A stretch of DNA of 64,000 nt from Halomonas sp. CUBES01 (GCF_020991005.1 NZ_JAJLLW010000002.1:434001-498000); one strand, 5' to 3'; shown: positions 31,224-39,427, counted from the stretch's first letter. Numbers and translations: made by a program. Notes: generated by a model from the letters alone, not told the origin.

Positions 31224-31904
31224 CTAGCCCTTGGGCTGCGCGGCGGCGTTCTGTTTGAGCTCTCGCTCCAGGCGTTCCAGGTCTTTCTTCACCCCAATGC
31301 GGTCATTGAGTGACAGGGCACGTTCCAGATTGACCTGGGCCTCTTCCAACTGGCCCGTGGCTCGGCAGGCGTAGCCAAGCGCTTTGTGCAGCTTGGCGCG
31401 GATCTGGTCGTGCATGTCCGCATCCCGGGTGAGCACCTCCACATCGACCAGGTGGACGAGTAGGGAGGTAGTATCTGCACCCTCTTCATCCAACTGCTTA
31501 AGCGCCTGGTCGGCGACCTCCTCGGCGATGATGGCGGCGGTGCCGCGCTCGAACTGGTCCGGCGGGGTGAGGCCGTGCTTGATGGCGTACTTGGCAATGG
31601 CGATGGCTCCGGCGAGGTCACCGGCATCAATCCGCCAGAGCATGACGCGCATCAGCACGTCGTCTTGCGCGCCCTGGCCCGCTTCCAGCACGCCGGTAAC
31701 GTACTCGGCGTAGTTGGGCAGGATCTCGCGCTTGATCTCGGCCTTTTTCTCCATGGATTGGGTGGCTTTCAGGCGCCGGTAGTCTTCAAACAGGGCGGCC
31801 TGCATGAGCTCATAGGCTTCACCCTGCATGGGCGCATCGCCTGCATCAGCCGCCGCCTGGGCGGCGCTGACACGTTCAAAGTGGCGTCGGGCTGGGCTGG
31901 TCAT
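31224..31904 (-). CDS. M: Terminase small subunit M
   Basis: The 226-aa P2 gpM family small terminase, starting at 31904 (MTSPARRHFERVSAAQAAADAG). Helical DNA-binding and oligomerisation segments follow (EKKAEIKREILPNYAEYVTGVL, DDVLMRVMLWRIDAGDLAGAIAIAKYAIKHGL). It recognises cos with gpP. The frame is open to 32078 through gene N, which I reject. Confidence 0.92.
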   Translation of the reverse strand: MTSPARRHFERVSAAQAAADAGDAPMQGEAYELMQAALFEDYRRLKATQSMEKKAEIKREILPNYAEYVTGVLEAGQGAQDDVLMRVMLWRIDAGDLAGAIAIAKYAIKHGLTPPDQFERGTAAIIAEEVADQALKQLDEEGADTTSLLVHLVDVEVLTRDADMHDQIRAKLHKALGYACRATGQLEEAQVNLERALSLNDRIGVKKDLERLERELKQNAAAQPKG

Positions 31905-31926
31905 TGCGTCTCCCCTGTCTCTAAAT

Positions 31927-32976
31927 TCAAGAGCCGTTGAGGGCTTTTTCTGAAAGCTCGATGTTCTCGACCATGCAGCCCGCGCCGAAGTCTTCCACCA
32001 CGTAGTCGTCGTTGCTCGATTCGTAGTTTTCGACGCGGTTGCGCTTGGGGTTCTCGGTGACGTAGCGGCGGCGGGCACCGTTCTGCCAGTAGATCGATAG
32101 GTTATCCAGGGTGGTAACCATCAGCGCGTTGTCGGGGAAGAAGGGCAGGTCCATACCCTGCAGCCCGCCAATGCGTTTCTGGCTGATGACCAGATCGGCG
32201 GCCATTTGCTCCGAAGGCGGCAACTGATTCAGCAGCGGGAAGTACTTATCTGACATGAGGTTGCGACCGAGGATGACCACCAGCCCCGGCAAACGGCGGA
32301 ACCAGGGCGCGATCAGGCTGTTCACCACGTCATACACCAGCGCATCCAGCGTGGCGTAGTCGCCGACAATGCCGGGTTCGTTTGCGTTGGGCGTGGGGTC
32401 GATCAGTACCTTGCCGCTGGTTTTGCCCCCCTTCATCACCCGCGCCGGGGATTGGGTGCGGTAGTGCTCCAGCCAGCCGATATTGACGTCCTGCAGCATG
32501 GGGTTGGCTGTGGGGTCGGTTTGCTTGGCCGCGGAGGTTCCGTTGAAGCCGATCATCATGCGGTCTAGCGCCTGCTGGCGAACGATGACATCGCGCACCA
32601 TGGCCTGGAAGTTGGGGAACTTGGCCCAGGCGTCCAGCTTGGCGTAGCCCAGGTGGGTGTCGAATTCGGTCATTCGGCACTCGTAGCCCTGGGCATCCAG
32701 CGTGGTGAGGTCGCGGGTGGTGCGGTCCTGATTGTTGACGTTGGTGCGGGCGGCGATGGGGCCGGTGACCCCCAGGGCCAGCTTTTCGCCTTTCAGCTCA
32801 TCCACGCCGACCATATTGATGCGCGAGAGGAAGTCGCTGGATTCCTGAATGCGCTTTTCCAACCGCTGCTGGATGGTGGGGTCGACGGCGAATTTCTGGG
32901 TGGCGTCCGGGACGCCATTGAGCTTCGCCACTTGGCTGGCGAAGTTGTTGAAGTGCTTGCGAGTATCGTTGCGCAT
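31927..32976 (-). CDS. N: Major capsid protein N
   Basis: The 349-aa P2 gpN, an HK97-fold capsid precursor: MRNDTRKHFNNFASQVAKLNGV at the start, DFLSRINMVGVDELKGEKLALGV and WLEHYRTQSPARVM in the core, and NLSIYWQNGARRRYVTENPKRNRVENYESSNDDYVVEDF near the end. In P2 the first 31 residues are removed by gpO. Of usual length. Confidence 0.95.
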   Translation of the reverse strand: MRNDTRKHFNNFASQVAKLNGVPDATQKFAVDPTIQQRLEKRIQESSDFLSRINMVGVDELKGEKLALGVTGPIAARTNVNNQDRTTRDLTTLDAQGYECRMTEFDTHLGYAKLDAWAKFPNFQAMVRDVIVRQQALDRMMIGFNGTSAAKQTDPTANPMLQDVNIGWLEHYRTQSPARVMKGGKTSGKVLIDPTPNANEPGIVGDYATLDALVYDVVNSLIAPWFRRLPGLVVILGRNLMSDKYFPLLNQLPPSEQMAADLVISQKRIGGLQGMDLPFFPDNALMVTTLDNLSIYWQNGARRRYVTENPKRNRVENYESSNDDYVVEDFGAGCMVENIELSEKALNGS

Positions 32977-32991
32977 GGGCTTGGGCGTCTC

Positions 32992-33798
32992 TTAGCAGTC
33001 GGTTTCGATGGTGCCGTCGTTGCCGGTGGCGGGCTTGCGCGGCGTGTGGCTGGGAGTGTTGTCGAGCTGGGTGTACAGGGCGTCGAAGTCTTGCTTCAGC
33101 GTGTCGTGGGCGCTTTTGAGCTCGTTGAAGGCGGCCTGGGTGGGGCGCTTTTCCAGCTCGGCAGCCAAGGTTGAGTGCTTTTCCACGAACAGGCCGAGGG
33201 TGTCTTCCAGCTCGCTGCGAAAGGCGCTGAAGCTGGCGTTGGTTTTGGCGTCGTGCTTTTTGAACAGCGCCTTGACGCGCTCGGCGAGGCTTGGACCGGT
33301 GTCCTGGGGCGTGAACGCCAGCTCGGCTTCCAGCGCTTCGGAAAAGACGTTGTCCGGGCGTTGCTTGCGGGCGGCCAGTGGGGAGTTCTTGCCTTCCTGC
33401 GCGCTGAATTTGAGCATCGAAGTGCCCAGCGCGGCGGGGGAGTCGGTAACCGCGAGTCCCACTAGGTAGGCTTCACCGGTGCCTGCAAAGTCGAGATCCA
33501 CCTCCATCGAGGTGTAGATTTTCTGACGCTTCTCGACCATGGCCTTGAGTTCATCGGTTGGGTCGATCTCGGCGTAAAGGCCGAGCTTGCCGTCCTCGTC
33601 GGCTTCGGTTTTCAGCGCGGTGACATCGCCGTAGGCCTTGAAGGGGCCATCCGGCAGCATGCCTTTCATGTGTTCCAGGTTGACCCGGCAGCCGTATTTG
33701 GCGGGGTCGAAGTTGGTGGCCATTTGGGTGAGCCACTCAGCGCTGATGGTGCGGCCATCGGTGGTGGCGCCTTCTTGTGCAATGCGATGCCAGGGCAT
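32992..33798 (-). CDS. O: Capsid scaffold/protease O
   Basis: The 268-aa P2 gpO family serine protease with a C-terminal scaffold. The protease part has CRVNLEHMKGMLPDGPFKAYGD with the candidate catalytic histidine, and KIYTSMEVDLDF with the candidate serine. The C-terminal 100 residues are a scaffold coiled coil (AAELEKRPTQAAFNELKSAHDTLKQDFDALYTQLDN). It is transcribed divergently from P across the O/P promoter region. Confidence 0.92.
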   Translation of the reverse strand: MPWHRIAQEGATTDGRTISAEWLTQMATNFDPAKYGCRVNLEHMKGMLPDGPFKAYGDVTALKTEADEDGKLGLYAEIDPTDELKAMVEKRQKIYTSMEVDLDFAGTGEAYLVGLAVTDSPAALGTSMLKFSAQEGKNSPLAARKQRPDNVFSEALEAELAFTPQDTGPSLAERVKALFKKHDAKTNASFSAFRSELEDTLGLFVEKHSTLAAELEKRPTQAAFNELKSAHDTLKQDFDALYTQLDNTPSHTPRKPATGNDGTIETDC

Positions 33799-33877
33799 GG
33801 GCGGGCCTCGGTTGAGTTAGGGGCGTTTCGGCTGGGGTCAGGTTCCGCGTGTACGCGATTTGGCTCAACGGGCGGCG

Positions 33878-33901
33878 GGTGTCAGTCGCGCTACTTACAC
33901 C
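33878..33901. promoter_or_regulatory. Ogr-box candidate for the divergent O and P promoters
   Basis: GGTGT and ACACC separated by 14 bp, 80 bp upstream of O and 46 bp upstream of P. The symmetric site could serve both late operons, as in P2. Confidence 0.65.
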
Positions 33902-33946
33902 GAGGCGGACAATCTCCGCCTCGCCTGCGCGGGTACGCTGGCGGGC

Positions 33947-35725
33947 ATGACACCTCAAGCGCATATCGACGACGATCACTACCGCCTATCCGCCCGCCAT
34001 CTTTATTGGATGGGGTGGCGCATTGCGCGGATTGCCGAATTTCTGGACATACCCCGTGCGACCATCGACAGCTGGAAAAAGCGCGATGCCTGGGACGACG
34101 CGACGCCGACCCAGCGGGTGGAAGGGGCGCTGGAAGCACGCCTGGTGCAGCTGATCTGGAAAGATCAAAAGGAAGGCAAGGACTTCAAGGAAATCGACCT
34201 GCTGGGCCGCCAGATCGAGCGGTTAGCGCGGGTGCACAAGTACCAGGGCAGCGGGAAGGAAGCCGACCTCAACCCCAACATCGAACGCCGGAACGAGGGG
34301 CCGAAGAAGAAGCCCGCCCGTAACGATGTGGGCGATGAGGGTGTGATTCAGATTGTCGAGGCGTTCGAGGCCTCGTTGTTTGATTACCAGCGCGGCTGGT
34401 ACCGCGCCGGGCAGCATGAGCGCATTCGTAATCTACTGAAGTCGAGACAAATTGGCGCGACCTGGTACTTCGCCAGGGAAGCCATCGCCGATGCCATCGA
34501 GACCGGCAAGAACAAGATCTTCATGAGCGCGAGCAAGGCCCAGGCGCACATCTTCCGGCACTACATCGTGCAGTTCGTAAAGGAAACCACCGGCGTTGAG
34601 CTGAAGGGCGACCCGATCATTCTGGCCAATGGCGCCGAGCTTCATTTCCTGGGGACTAACGCCAAGACGGCGCAGGGCTACCACGGCGATACCTACTTAG
34701 ACGAATACTTCTGGATTCACAATTTCGAGACGTTCCGCAAGGTGACGTCCGGCATGGCGATGCACAAGAAGTGGAAACAGACCTACTTCAGCACGCCGTC
34801 TTCCGTGGCCCATGAGGCGTACCCGTTCTGGACCGGCGACCGATTCAACAAACGCCAGAAGAAAGCCGACCGGGTAAAGATCGACGTCAGCCACGCAGCG
34901 CTGAAAAACGGTGCGCGGGGGCCAGATGGCCAGTGGCGGCAGATCGTGACCATCGAAGATGCCATCGCCGGGGGCTGTGACCTGTTCGACATCGACCAGC
35001 TGCGCCTCGAGTACTCGGATGATGAGTTTGCCAACCTGCTGATGTGCGAGTTCGTGGATGACACACAAAGTGCCTTCCCGCTGGCGATGATGCAGCGCTG
35101 CATGGTGGATAGCTGGGATGTCTGGCGGGATTTGAAACCCTTCGCACCGCGCCCTTACGGCGAGCACCCGGTGTGGATCGGTTACGACCCGGCGGGGGAT
35201 GGCGAAGACGGCGATGGGGCAGGCCTGGTCGTGGTCGCGCCGCCCGAGTCCATGGAAGGCAAGCACCGCATCCTGGAACGCCACCGCCTGAAGGGCCGCG
35301 ACTATGAGGCCCAGGCGGAGTTTATCCGCAGCGTTACCCGCCGCTACAACGTGACCTTTATCGGTATCGATACCTCCGGCCTGGGCGAGGCGGTGGCCCA
35401 GCTGGTGGCGAAGTTCTTCCCCACCGTGACCCGCTACCGCTATACCCCGGAAATGAAGTCACGCCTGGTCATGCAGGCGCAGCAGATCATCAACAAGGGG
35501 CGGCTGGAATTTGATGCGGGCTGGACGGATCTCGCCCAGTCGTTCATGGCGATCCGCCGGGAACTGACCGCCTCCGGACGCCAGATGACCTACACCGCCG
35601 GGCGCAATAACCAAACCGGCCACGCGGATCTCGCGTGGGCGACGATGCATGCCTTACACAACGAGCCACTTGATGGCCCGGTCGACCACGGCACGGGCCG
35701 TTCACTAATGGAGATGTTTGAATGA
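33947..35725 (+). CDS. P: Terminase large subunit P
   Basis: The 592-aa P2 gpP packaging ATPase/nuclease. The N-terminal helix-turn-helix (RIARIAEFLDIPRATIDSWKKRDAWDD) probably binds cos. ATPase motifs are LLKSRQIGATWYFAREA (Walker A) and YHGDTYLDEYFW (Walker B); the nuclease block is GYDPAGDGEDGDGAGLVVV. The start at 33947 gives a length almost equal to P2 P; the longer open frame covers the promoter region. It overlaps Q by 4 bp. Confidence 0.95.
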   Translation: MTPQAHIDDDHYRLSARHLYWMGWRIARIAEFLDIPRATIDSWKKRDAWDDATPTQRVEGALEARLVQLIWKDQKEGKDFKEIDLLGRQIERLARVHKYQGSGKEADLNPNIERRNEGPKKKPARNDVGDEGVIQIVEAFEASLFDYQRGWYRAGQHERIRNLLKSRQIGATWYFAREAIADAIETGKNKIFMSASKAQAHIFRHYIVQFVKETTGVELKGDPIILANGAELHFLGTNAKTAQGYHGDTYLDEYFWIHNFETFRKVTSGMAMHKKWKQTYFSTPSSVAHEAYPFWTGDRFNKRQKKADRVKIDVSHAALKNGARGPDGQWRQIVTIEDAIAGGCDLFDIDQLRLEYSDDEFANLLMCEFVDDTQSAFPLAMMQRCMVDSWDVWRDLKPFAPRPYGEHPVWIGYDPAGDGEDGDGAGLVVVAPPESMEGKHRILERHRLKGRDYEAQAEFIRSVTRRYNVTFIGIDTSGLGEAVAQLVAKFFPTVTRYRYTPEMKSRLVMQAQQIINKGRLEFDAGWTDLAQSFMAIRRELTASGRQMTYTAGRNNQTGHADLAWATMHALHNEPLDGPVDHGTGRSLMEMFE

Positions 35726-36768
35726 GCGATTCGCTGGCGGAAAAGCCCCGGATTCGTGTACCCGCTTACGATGTGAATGAAGCGGGGGAGCCAGCAGCGC
35801 CCGCCAAGGCGGAGGCGTTCAGCTTTGGTGAGCCCACGCCGGTGATCGATGGCTATGACTTTTTCTATACCGGCTGCTGGATGCTGGGCAATGAGTGGTA
35901 CGAGCCGCCGGTGGACTTTCCCGCGCTGTCTCAGACTTATCGCGCCACGGCCCACCATGGCTCGGCCATTCAGGTGAAGCGCAATATCCTGGTGCGGTCG
36001 TTCATTCCCCATCCGCTACTTAGCCGCCAGGCGTTCAGCGCCCTGGCCACCGATTACTTTGTGTTCGGCAACTGCTACCTGGAGCGGATCTTCGGGCGCC
36101 TGGGCAGGCTACTGGCCTTGAAGCCGGCGCGGGCCAAGTACGTTCGCCGTGGTGCGGATCTCAGCCGCTATTTCTGGGTGCCCAACTGGGAGGAGCGCAG
36201 CGAGTTCAACGAAGGCAGCATCATCCACCTGCTGGAACCGGATATTAACCAGGAGGTGTATGGCGTGCCGGATTACCTGGGCGCGCTGCAGTCGATCTAC
36301 CTGAACGAAAACGCCACGCTGTTCCGCCGCAAGTATTACCTCAACGGCTCCCATGCGGGCTTTGTGATGTATGTCTCCGACGCCGCCCACAACCAGGAAG
36401 ACATCGACGCCATGCGCTCGGCACTGAAGGAATCGAAGGGCGTGGGTAACTTCCGCAACCTTTTCCTGTACAGCCCTAACGGCAAGAAAGATGGCATCCA
36501 GATCATCCCGATCAGCGAGGTGGCCGCCAAGGATGACTTCGCCGCGATCAAGAACATCACCCGCGACGACCAGCTCGCCGGCCACCGCATCCCCCCGCAG
36601 CTGATGGGCATTATCCCCAACAACACCGGCGGCTTCGGCGATGTGGAAAAAGCCGCCAAGGTGTTCGTGACAAATGAATTAGAGCCGGTGCAGGCGGTTT
36701 TCAGCGAGATCAACGACGTGCTGGGGGAGGAAGTGATTCGGTTTAAGGATTACAGCTTGGAGGCATAA
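35722..36768 (+). CDS. Q: Portal protein Q
   Basis: The 348-aa P2 gpQ portal: YDFFYTGCWMLGNEWYEPPVDFPALSQTYRATAHHGSAIQVKRN, NCYLERIFGRLGRLLALKPARAKYVRR, and DDQLAGHRIPPQLMGIIPNNTGGFGDVEKAAKVF near the end. It forms the head vertex ring through which DNA is packaged. Confidence 0.95.
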   Translation: MSDSLAEKPRIRVPAYDVNEAGEPAAPAKAEAFSFGEPTPVIDGYDFFYTGCWMLGNEWYEPPVDFPALSQTYRATAHHGSAIQVKRNILVRSFIPHPLLSRQAFSALATDYFVFGNCYLERIFGRLGRLLALKPARAKYVRRGADLSRYFWVPNWEERSEFNEGSIIHLLEPDINQEVYGVPDYLGALQSIYLNENATLFRRKYYLNGSHAGFVMYVSDAAHNQEDIDAMRSALKESKGVGNFRNLFLYSPNGKKDGIQIIPISEVAAKDDFAAIKNITRDDQLAGHRIPPQLMGIIPNNTGGFGDVEKAAKVFVTNELEPVQAVFSEINDVLGEEVIRFKDYSLEA

Positions 36769-36773
36769 ACAAG

Positions 36774-36799
36774 AAAGCGCCTGGCATGGCCAGGCGCTT
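36774..36799 (+). terminator. Hairpin after the portal gene
   Basis: AAGCGCCTGGC-ATG-GCCAGGCGCTT, an 11-bp perfect stem 6 bp after the Q stop. The following T run is short (TATCGCTCGTTT), so strength is uncertain. Confidence 0.6.
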
Positions 36800-36873
36800 A
36801 TCGCTCGTTTCATCCCTGAAAACAGTGGGAGCGTCCCGGCCCCGCAAGCGATACCCACTACTGTATATTAATG

Positions 36874-36889
36874 CTGTATATATGAACAG
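36874..36889. promoter_or_regulatory. LexA (SOS) box upstream of the Dam methylase
   Basis: CTGTATATATGAACAG fits CTGT-N8-ACAG. An imperfect second half-match (CTGTATATTAAT) lies 13 bp upstream. The box ends 10 bp before the methylase start, so LexA should cover the promoter or ribosome site. Confidence 0.75.
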
Positions 36890-36898
36890 GTATCATGG

Positions 36899-37660
36899 AT
36901 GATGAATCGACCGATATTGCCCTGGATGGGCGGCAAGCGACGCTTGGCCAAACAGATCCTACCGCTATTCAAACCGCACACCGCCTACGTGGAGCCCTTC
37001 TGCGGCGGTGCTGCGCTCTTCTTCATGAAAGAACCCAGCAAGGTGGAAGTGATCAACGACGCTCATGGGGAGCTGGTGAACCTCTACCGCATCGTGAAGC
37101 ATCACCCGGATGAGCTGGTGAAACAGTTCCGCTGGGGGCTGATCAGCCGGGAAGAGTACCTCACCCAAAAAGAAATCGACCCGCGCCACCTGACAGATAT
37201 TCAGCGGGCGGCGCGTTTCTTCTACCTGCAGAAGCTGGCGTTTGGCGGCAAGGTTTCCGGCCAGTCGTTTGGCACGTCTGCGGTTTCCCCGCCACGCATG
37301 AACCTGCTGCGCATTGAGGAAGATCTTAGCGCCGCGCACCTACGCCTGGCACGTACCCTGGTCGAGCACCTGGACTGGGCAGAGTGCATCCGGCGATACG
37401 ATCGGGAAGGGACTTTGTTCTATCTCGACCCGCCGTACTGGGGAACCGCTGGCTATGGCGATGACTTCGCGCTCGAGGAGTACTACCGCATGGGTGAGCT
37501 GGCCCGAACAGGGAAGGGGCAGTTCGTCATCAGCGTTAACGACACCCCCGAAATGCGCGATGCGTTCCAGGGCTTAACTCACCACACCACGGAAATTCGA
37601 TACACTGTAGGACAGCAGGCTACCGAGCCACGCGGCGAGTTGATTATCACTAACCGCTAG
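36899..37660 (+). CDS. D12-class N6-adenine DNA methyltransferase (Dam-like)
   Basis: A 253-aa adenine methylase with the SAM-binding motif (YVEPFCGGAALFF), the catalytic DPPY motif (YLDPPYWGTAGYGDDF) and the N-terminal PILPWMGGKRRL of the D12/Dam class, recognising GATC or a related site. No restriction partner is adjacent. It lies after the portal gene under a LexA box, so expression should rise on SOS induction with phage DNA replication. It may protect phage DNA from host nucleases or mark it for packaging or replication timing, which is inferred. Confidence 0.9.
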   Translation: MMNRPILPWMGGKRRLAKQILPLFKPHTAYVEPFCGGAALFFMKEPSKVEVINDAHGELVNLYRIVKHHPDELVKQFRWGLISREEYLTQKEIDPRHLTDIQRAARFFYLQKLAFGGKVSGQSFGTSAVSPPRMNLLRIEEDLSAAHLRLARTLVEHLDWAECIRRYDREGTLFYLDPPYWGTAGYGDDFALEEYYRMGELARTGKGQFVISVNDTPEMRDAFQGLTHHTTEIRYTVGQQATEPRGELIITNR

Positions 37661-37685
37661 GTCGGAAGCTAAATTTGAAATAAAA

Positions 37686-37709
37686 AAGCCGCTCCAATAA
37701 GGGCGGCTT
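37686..37709 (+). terminator. Possible terminator after the methylase
   Basis: AAGCCGC and GCGGCTT form a 7-bp stem with a loop of about 10 nt, preceded by an A run and followed by only two or three Ts. Weak. Confidence 0.4.
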
Positions 37710-37737
37710 GTTAATGTACAAAGTTAAGGGCATGGGT

Positions 37738-38340
37738 ATGATCAATTTCAGTTTTCAAAATTTGAAGCTTGGTGTTGCGAATAGAGATAAAACGAGAGAG
37801 CTGCATGAAGCTTACGATAAATATCTGCTAAGTAAAGACCGTGCTTCTCAGTATAAATTAGAAGTTGCATTTAGACATTGTTATGGAAAGAAAGCTTCAG
37901 CTAGTCTGATTGATAAGTTGGCATCCACAAAATGGGGGGCTTTAAGATCGTGGGATGTCTTCGGTTATTCAACTCCATCTTTGATTGTGTGTGATTATGA
38001 AAAAAATGTTACGACGATAAAAGGCAGATATAAGGTGGAGGATTCCAAACTATATCCTGGCTTGAAGTTTAGTCTTCTATTGTTTTTGGGTGCACTGATT
38101 TTTTCAATAGGAGCAGCATTTATAGCTTGGCATGTTGAAGAGCTGTCTGGGTATTCTATTTCATTTGTTAAGGAGAATGTAATAAAATTATTTATTCTTA
38201 CTTTTTCGGTGTTGGCTTCTGGTTTGATGAGTTTGTTTTTGGGGGGATTTTTGGCATGGAAAAGTTTAAGAATTATTTTAGCTGACAACCATGATTATTT
38301 AGTGGAAGATTTGCATAAGATGGTGTCTGAAAAAAGTTGA
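37738..38340 (+). CDS. Two-span membrane protein, right-end cargo
   Basis: A protein of about 200 aa starting at 37738 (MINFSFQNLKLGVANRDKTRELHEAYDKYL), with AAGGG upstream. The N-terminal 110 residues are soluble and basic. Two spans follow (FSLLLFLGALIFSIGAAFIAW and LFILTFSVLASGLMSLFLGGFLAW), then a short tail. It is AT-rich. It is the last gene before the non-coding right end of the prophage, where P2 carries old and tin. No family is recognised; an exclusion function is possible by position. Confidence 0.6.
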   Translation: MINFSFQNLKLGVANRDKTRELHEAYDKYLLSKDRASQYKLEVAFRHCYGKKASASLIDKLASTKWGALRSWDVFGYSTPSLIVCDYEKNVTTIKGRYKVEDSKLYPGLKFSLLLFLGALIFSIGAAFIAWHVEELSGYSISFVKENVIKLFILTFSVLASGLMSLFLGGFLAWKSLRIILADNHDYLVEDLHKMVSEKS

Positions 38341-38351
38341 TTTTTATTTAA

Positions 38352-38384
38352 ACTCAGCACAGATTTTGTGTGCTGAGTTTTTTA
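38352..38384 (+). terminator. Terminator after the right-end membrane gene
   Basis: CTCAGCACA and TGTGCTGAG form the stem, followed by TTTTTTATT. It closes the rightward cargo transcript before the packaging/origin region. Confidence 0.85.
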
Positions 38385-38424
38385 TTAATCCAGGAAGCGG
38401 CACGCCAGAACCTCGCGGCGCGCC

Positions 38425-38443
38425 GTCGACTCCCCGCCCCGCC
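38425..38443 (-). other. Candidate cos region
   Basis: The minus strand reads GGCGGGGCGGGGAGTCGAC, close to the P2/P4 cohesive end GGCGAGGCGGGGAAAGCAC over the first 13 bases. It lies between Q and attP in the phage map, where cos is expected. The surrounding 200 bp (38390-38570) is GC-rich and non-coding; the minus-strand open frame across it resembles short spurious proteins annotated over cos regions of many P2-like phages, as I recall. The cut points are not determined. Confidence 0.5.
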
Positions 38444-38614
38444 TGCGCGCTAAACCTGTCTGTTTTTATGCACCCATGCACATGCCGCAAAGCTGCGCCG
38501 CAACTAGGGTTTACGGCCTGATTGCGAGCGCTCGTTCTCATGCGGAATCCTGCGAATTTCTTCACAAAGCGGGATGGTAGTGACTCAGGCAGGCTGGGGT
38601 GCTCTCAGAAGTAT

Positions 38615-38921
38615 GGGGGTCGTCGGAAAAAGGTAACCTAGGTGATTTGGCTGTTTTTTGTGCGTAACTAAATGATTTTAAACGATATATAGATTACCTC
38701 TAAAAGGTAATAAAAGGTGATGTAAAAGGTAATCTATCCGTAAGATGTTGATAATTAATGATTTTAAGAATTGATCAATTCACCTTATAAAAAGGTAATG
38801 TGGTTACCTATTGATCACCTTTATATTACCTTTTGAACAACTGTTTTAATGGTTTATATTTCAATATCTTATGCCATATTTTTGAGTTTGGTTACCTTTA
38901 TTACCTTTTTCCGAGACCCCC
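38615..38921. repeat. Iteron-like array of AAAAGGTAAT elements, candidate replication origin
   Basis: Thirteen copies of AGGTRA (consensus AAAAGGTAAT) lie in both orientations within about 285 bp: forward at about 38627, 38640, 38701, 38711, 38723 and 38789; reverse at about 38692, 38780, 38802, 38815, 38825, 38890 and 38900. The outermost units lie in an inverted repeat (GGGGGTC-N-CGGAAAAAGGTAA against TTACCTTTTTCCGAGACCCCC). The block is AT-rich and non-coding. P4 alpha protein binds iterons at ori and crr, so this may be the target of the primase-helicase at 5050-7716. Confidence 0.6.
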
Positions 38922-39026
38922 AAACATTCTGACGTACCCTCCATGCATGATGCGCACGCACACGCGTCATGTGCGTATTTACCAAGGAAGGTAAACAGAG
39001 CAAAAGCCTGATTGAGTTGGCACAAT

Positions 39027-39034
39027 TTTGGTAC
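39027..39034. repeat. TTTGGTAC element at the right prophage end
   Basis: TTTGGTAC, the same 8-mer found at 1283 and 1306 near attL, lies 42 bp inside attR and is followed by TTGTTCTGTAC. Candidate arm-type site. Confidence 0.4.
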
Positions 39035-39071
39035 TTGTTCTGTACGAGAAGCTTAACGGCGGGGTTTCGTT

Positions 39072-39134
39072 CTAATCCATCATGGGCGCAACCGAAAATC
39101 GGCGTGCCGCGTCTGCTGGGTTAACGTTCGTCAT
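39072..39134 (-). pseudogene. dusA: Displaced dusA 5' end (attR junction)
   Basis: The minus strand encodes MTNVNPADAARRFSVAPMMD then TAG. It is the start of a dusA gene cut by the prophage directly after MMD. A second in-frame ATG at 39149 and open codons to 39299 could extend it. It may be the original host N-terminus or, since the region to the right is another phage relic, the N-terminus supplied by that older prophage. It probably keeps a working promoter (39135-39300) that now leads to a 20-residue peptide. Confidence 0.8.
39076..39092. other. attR core of the dusA prophage
   Basis: TCCATCATGGGCGCAAC, 15 of 17 identical to attL at 1136-1152. Confidence 0.8.
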
Positions 39135-39427
39135 ATCAATCACTTGCATACTTGGTATGCGGTATAAAGACACGTCCTGAAACTGGTGTAAATAATACAC
39201 CGTAGCGGACGCATAGAATCGAGGATAATGGGTATTAGATTGTACGCAAAAAAGGCCATTCAGCCCAGAGCCTAAATCGCCTCTCAGCGCGGCTAACATC
39301 GCTTCTGTTGTTGTCCAGCCCTGAAGAGCGTTTATCGTTGTGAAGATAAATCTTCTTCGGAAGAATGGTGTTAGGTACGGCTATGGGTTAGGCTTTTTGT
39401 ATGGGTGAAGCAAGCGATAGCTTGATA

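Larger units (their letters stand above)
1136..39092. mobile_element. P2-like prophage integrated in dusA
   Basis: The element is bounded by 17-bp near-identical att copies at 1136-1152 and 39076-39092. It contains an integrase next to dusA, a repressor, a full P2-type structural gene set (Q P O N M L X, R S, V W J I H, FI FII E E' T U D), a lysis cassette and a non-coding packaging/replication-like end. It lacks P2 gpA and carries a P4-alpha-like primase-helicase instead. All structural genes are intact in frame. The only clear lesion is a 2-nt deletion in umuC, which is not needed for growth, so the prophage may be inducible. That is inference from gene integrity only. Confidence 0.9.

Noticed and set aside
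36861..36876. Second LexA box upstream of the one at 36874
   Set aside because: CTGTATATTAATGCTG lacks the ACAG half; only a half-site match.
38344..38565. Minus-strand open frame over the cos candidate
   Set aside because: The peptide (RTSARNQAVNPSCGAALRHVHG...) looks like spurious proteins annotated over packaging regions. There is no ribosome site, so I treat the DNA as a cos/packaging region and not a gene.
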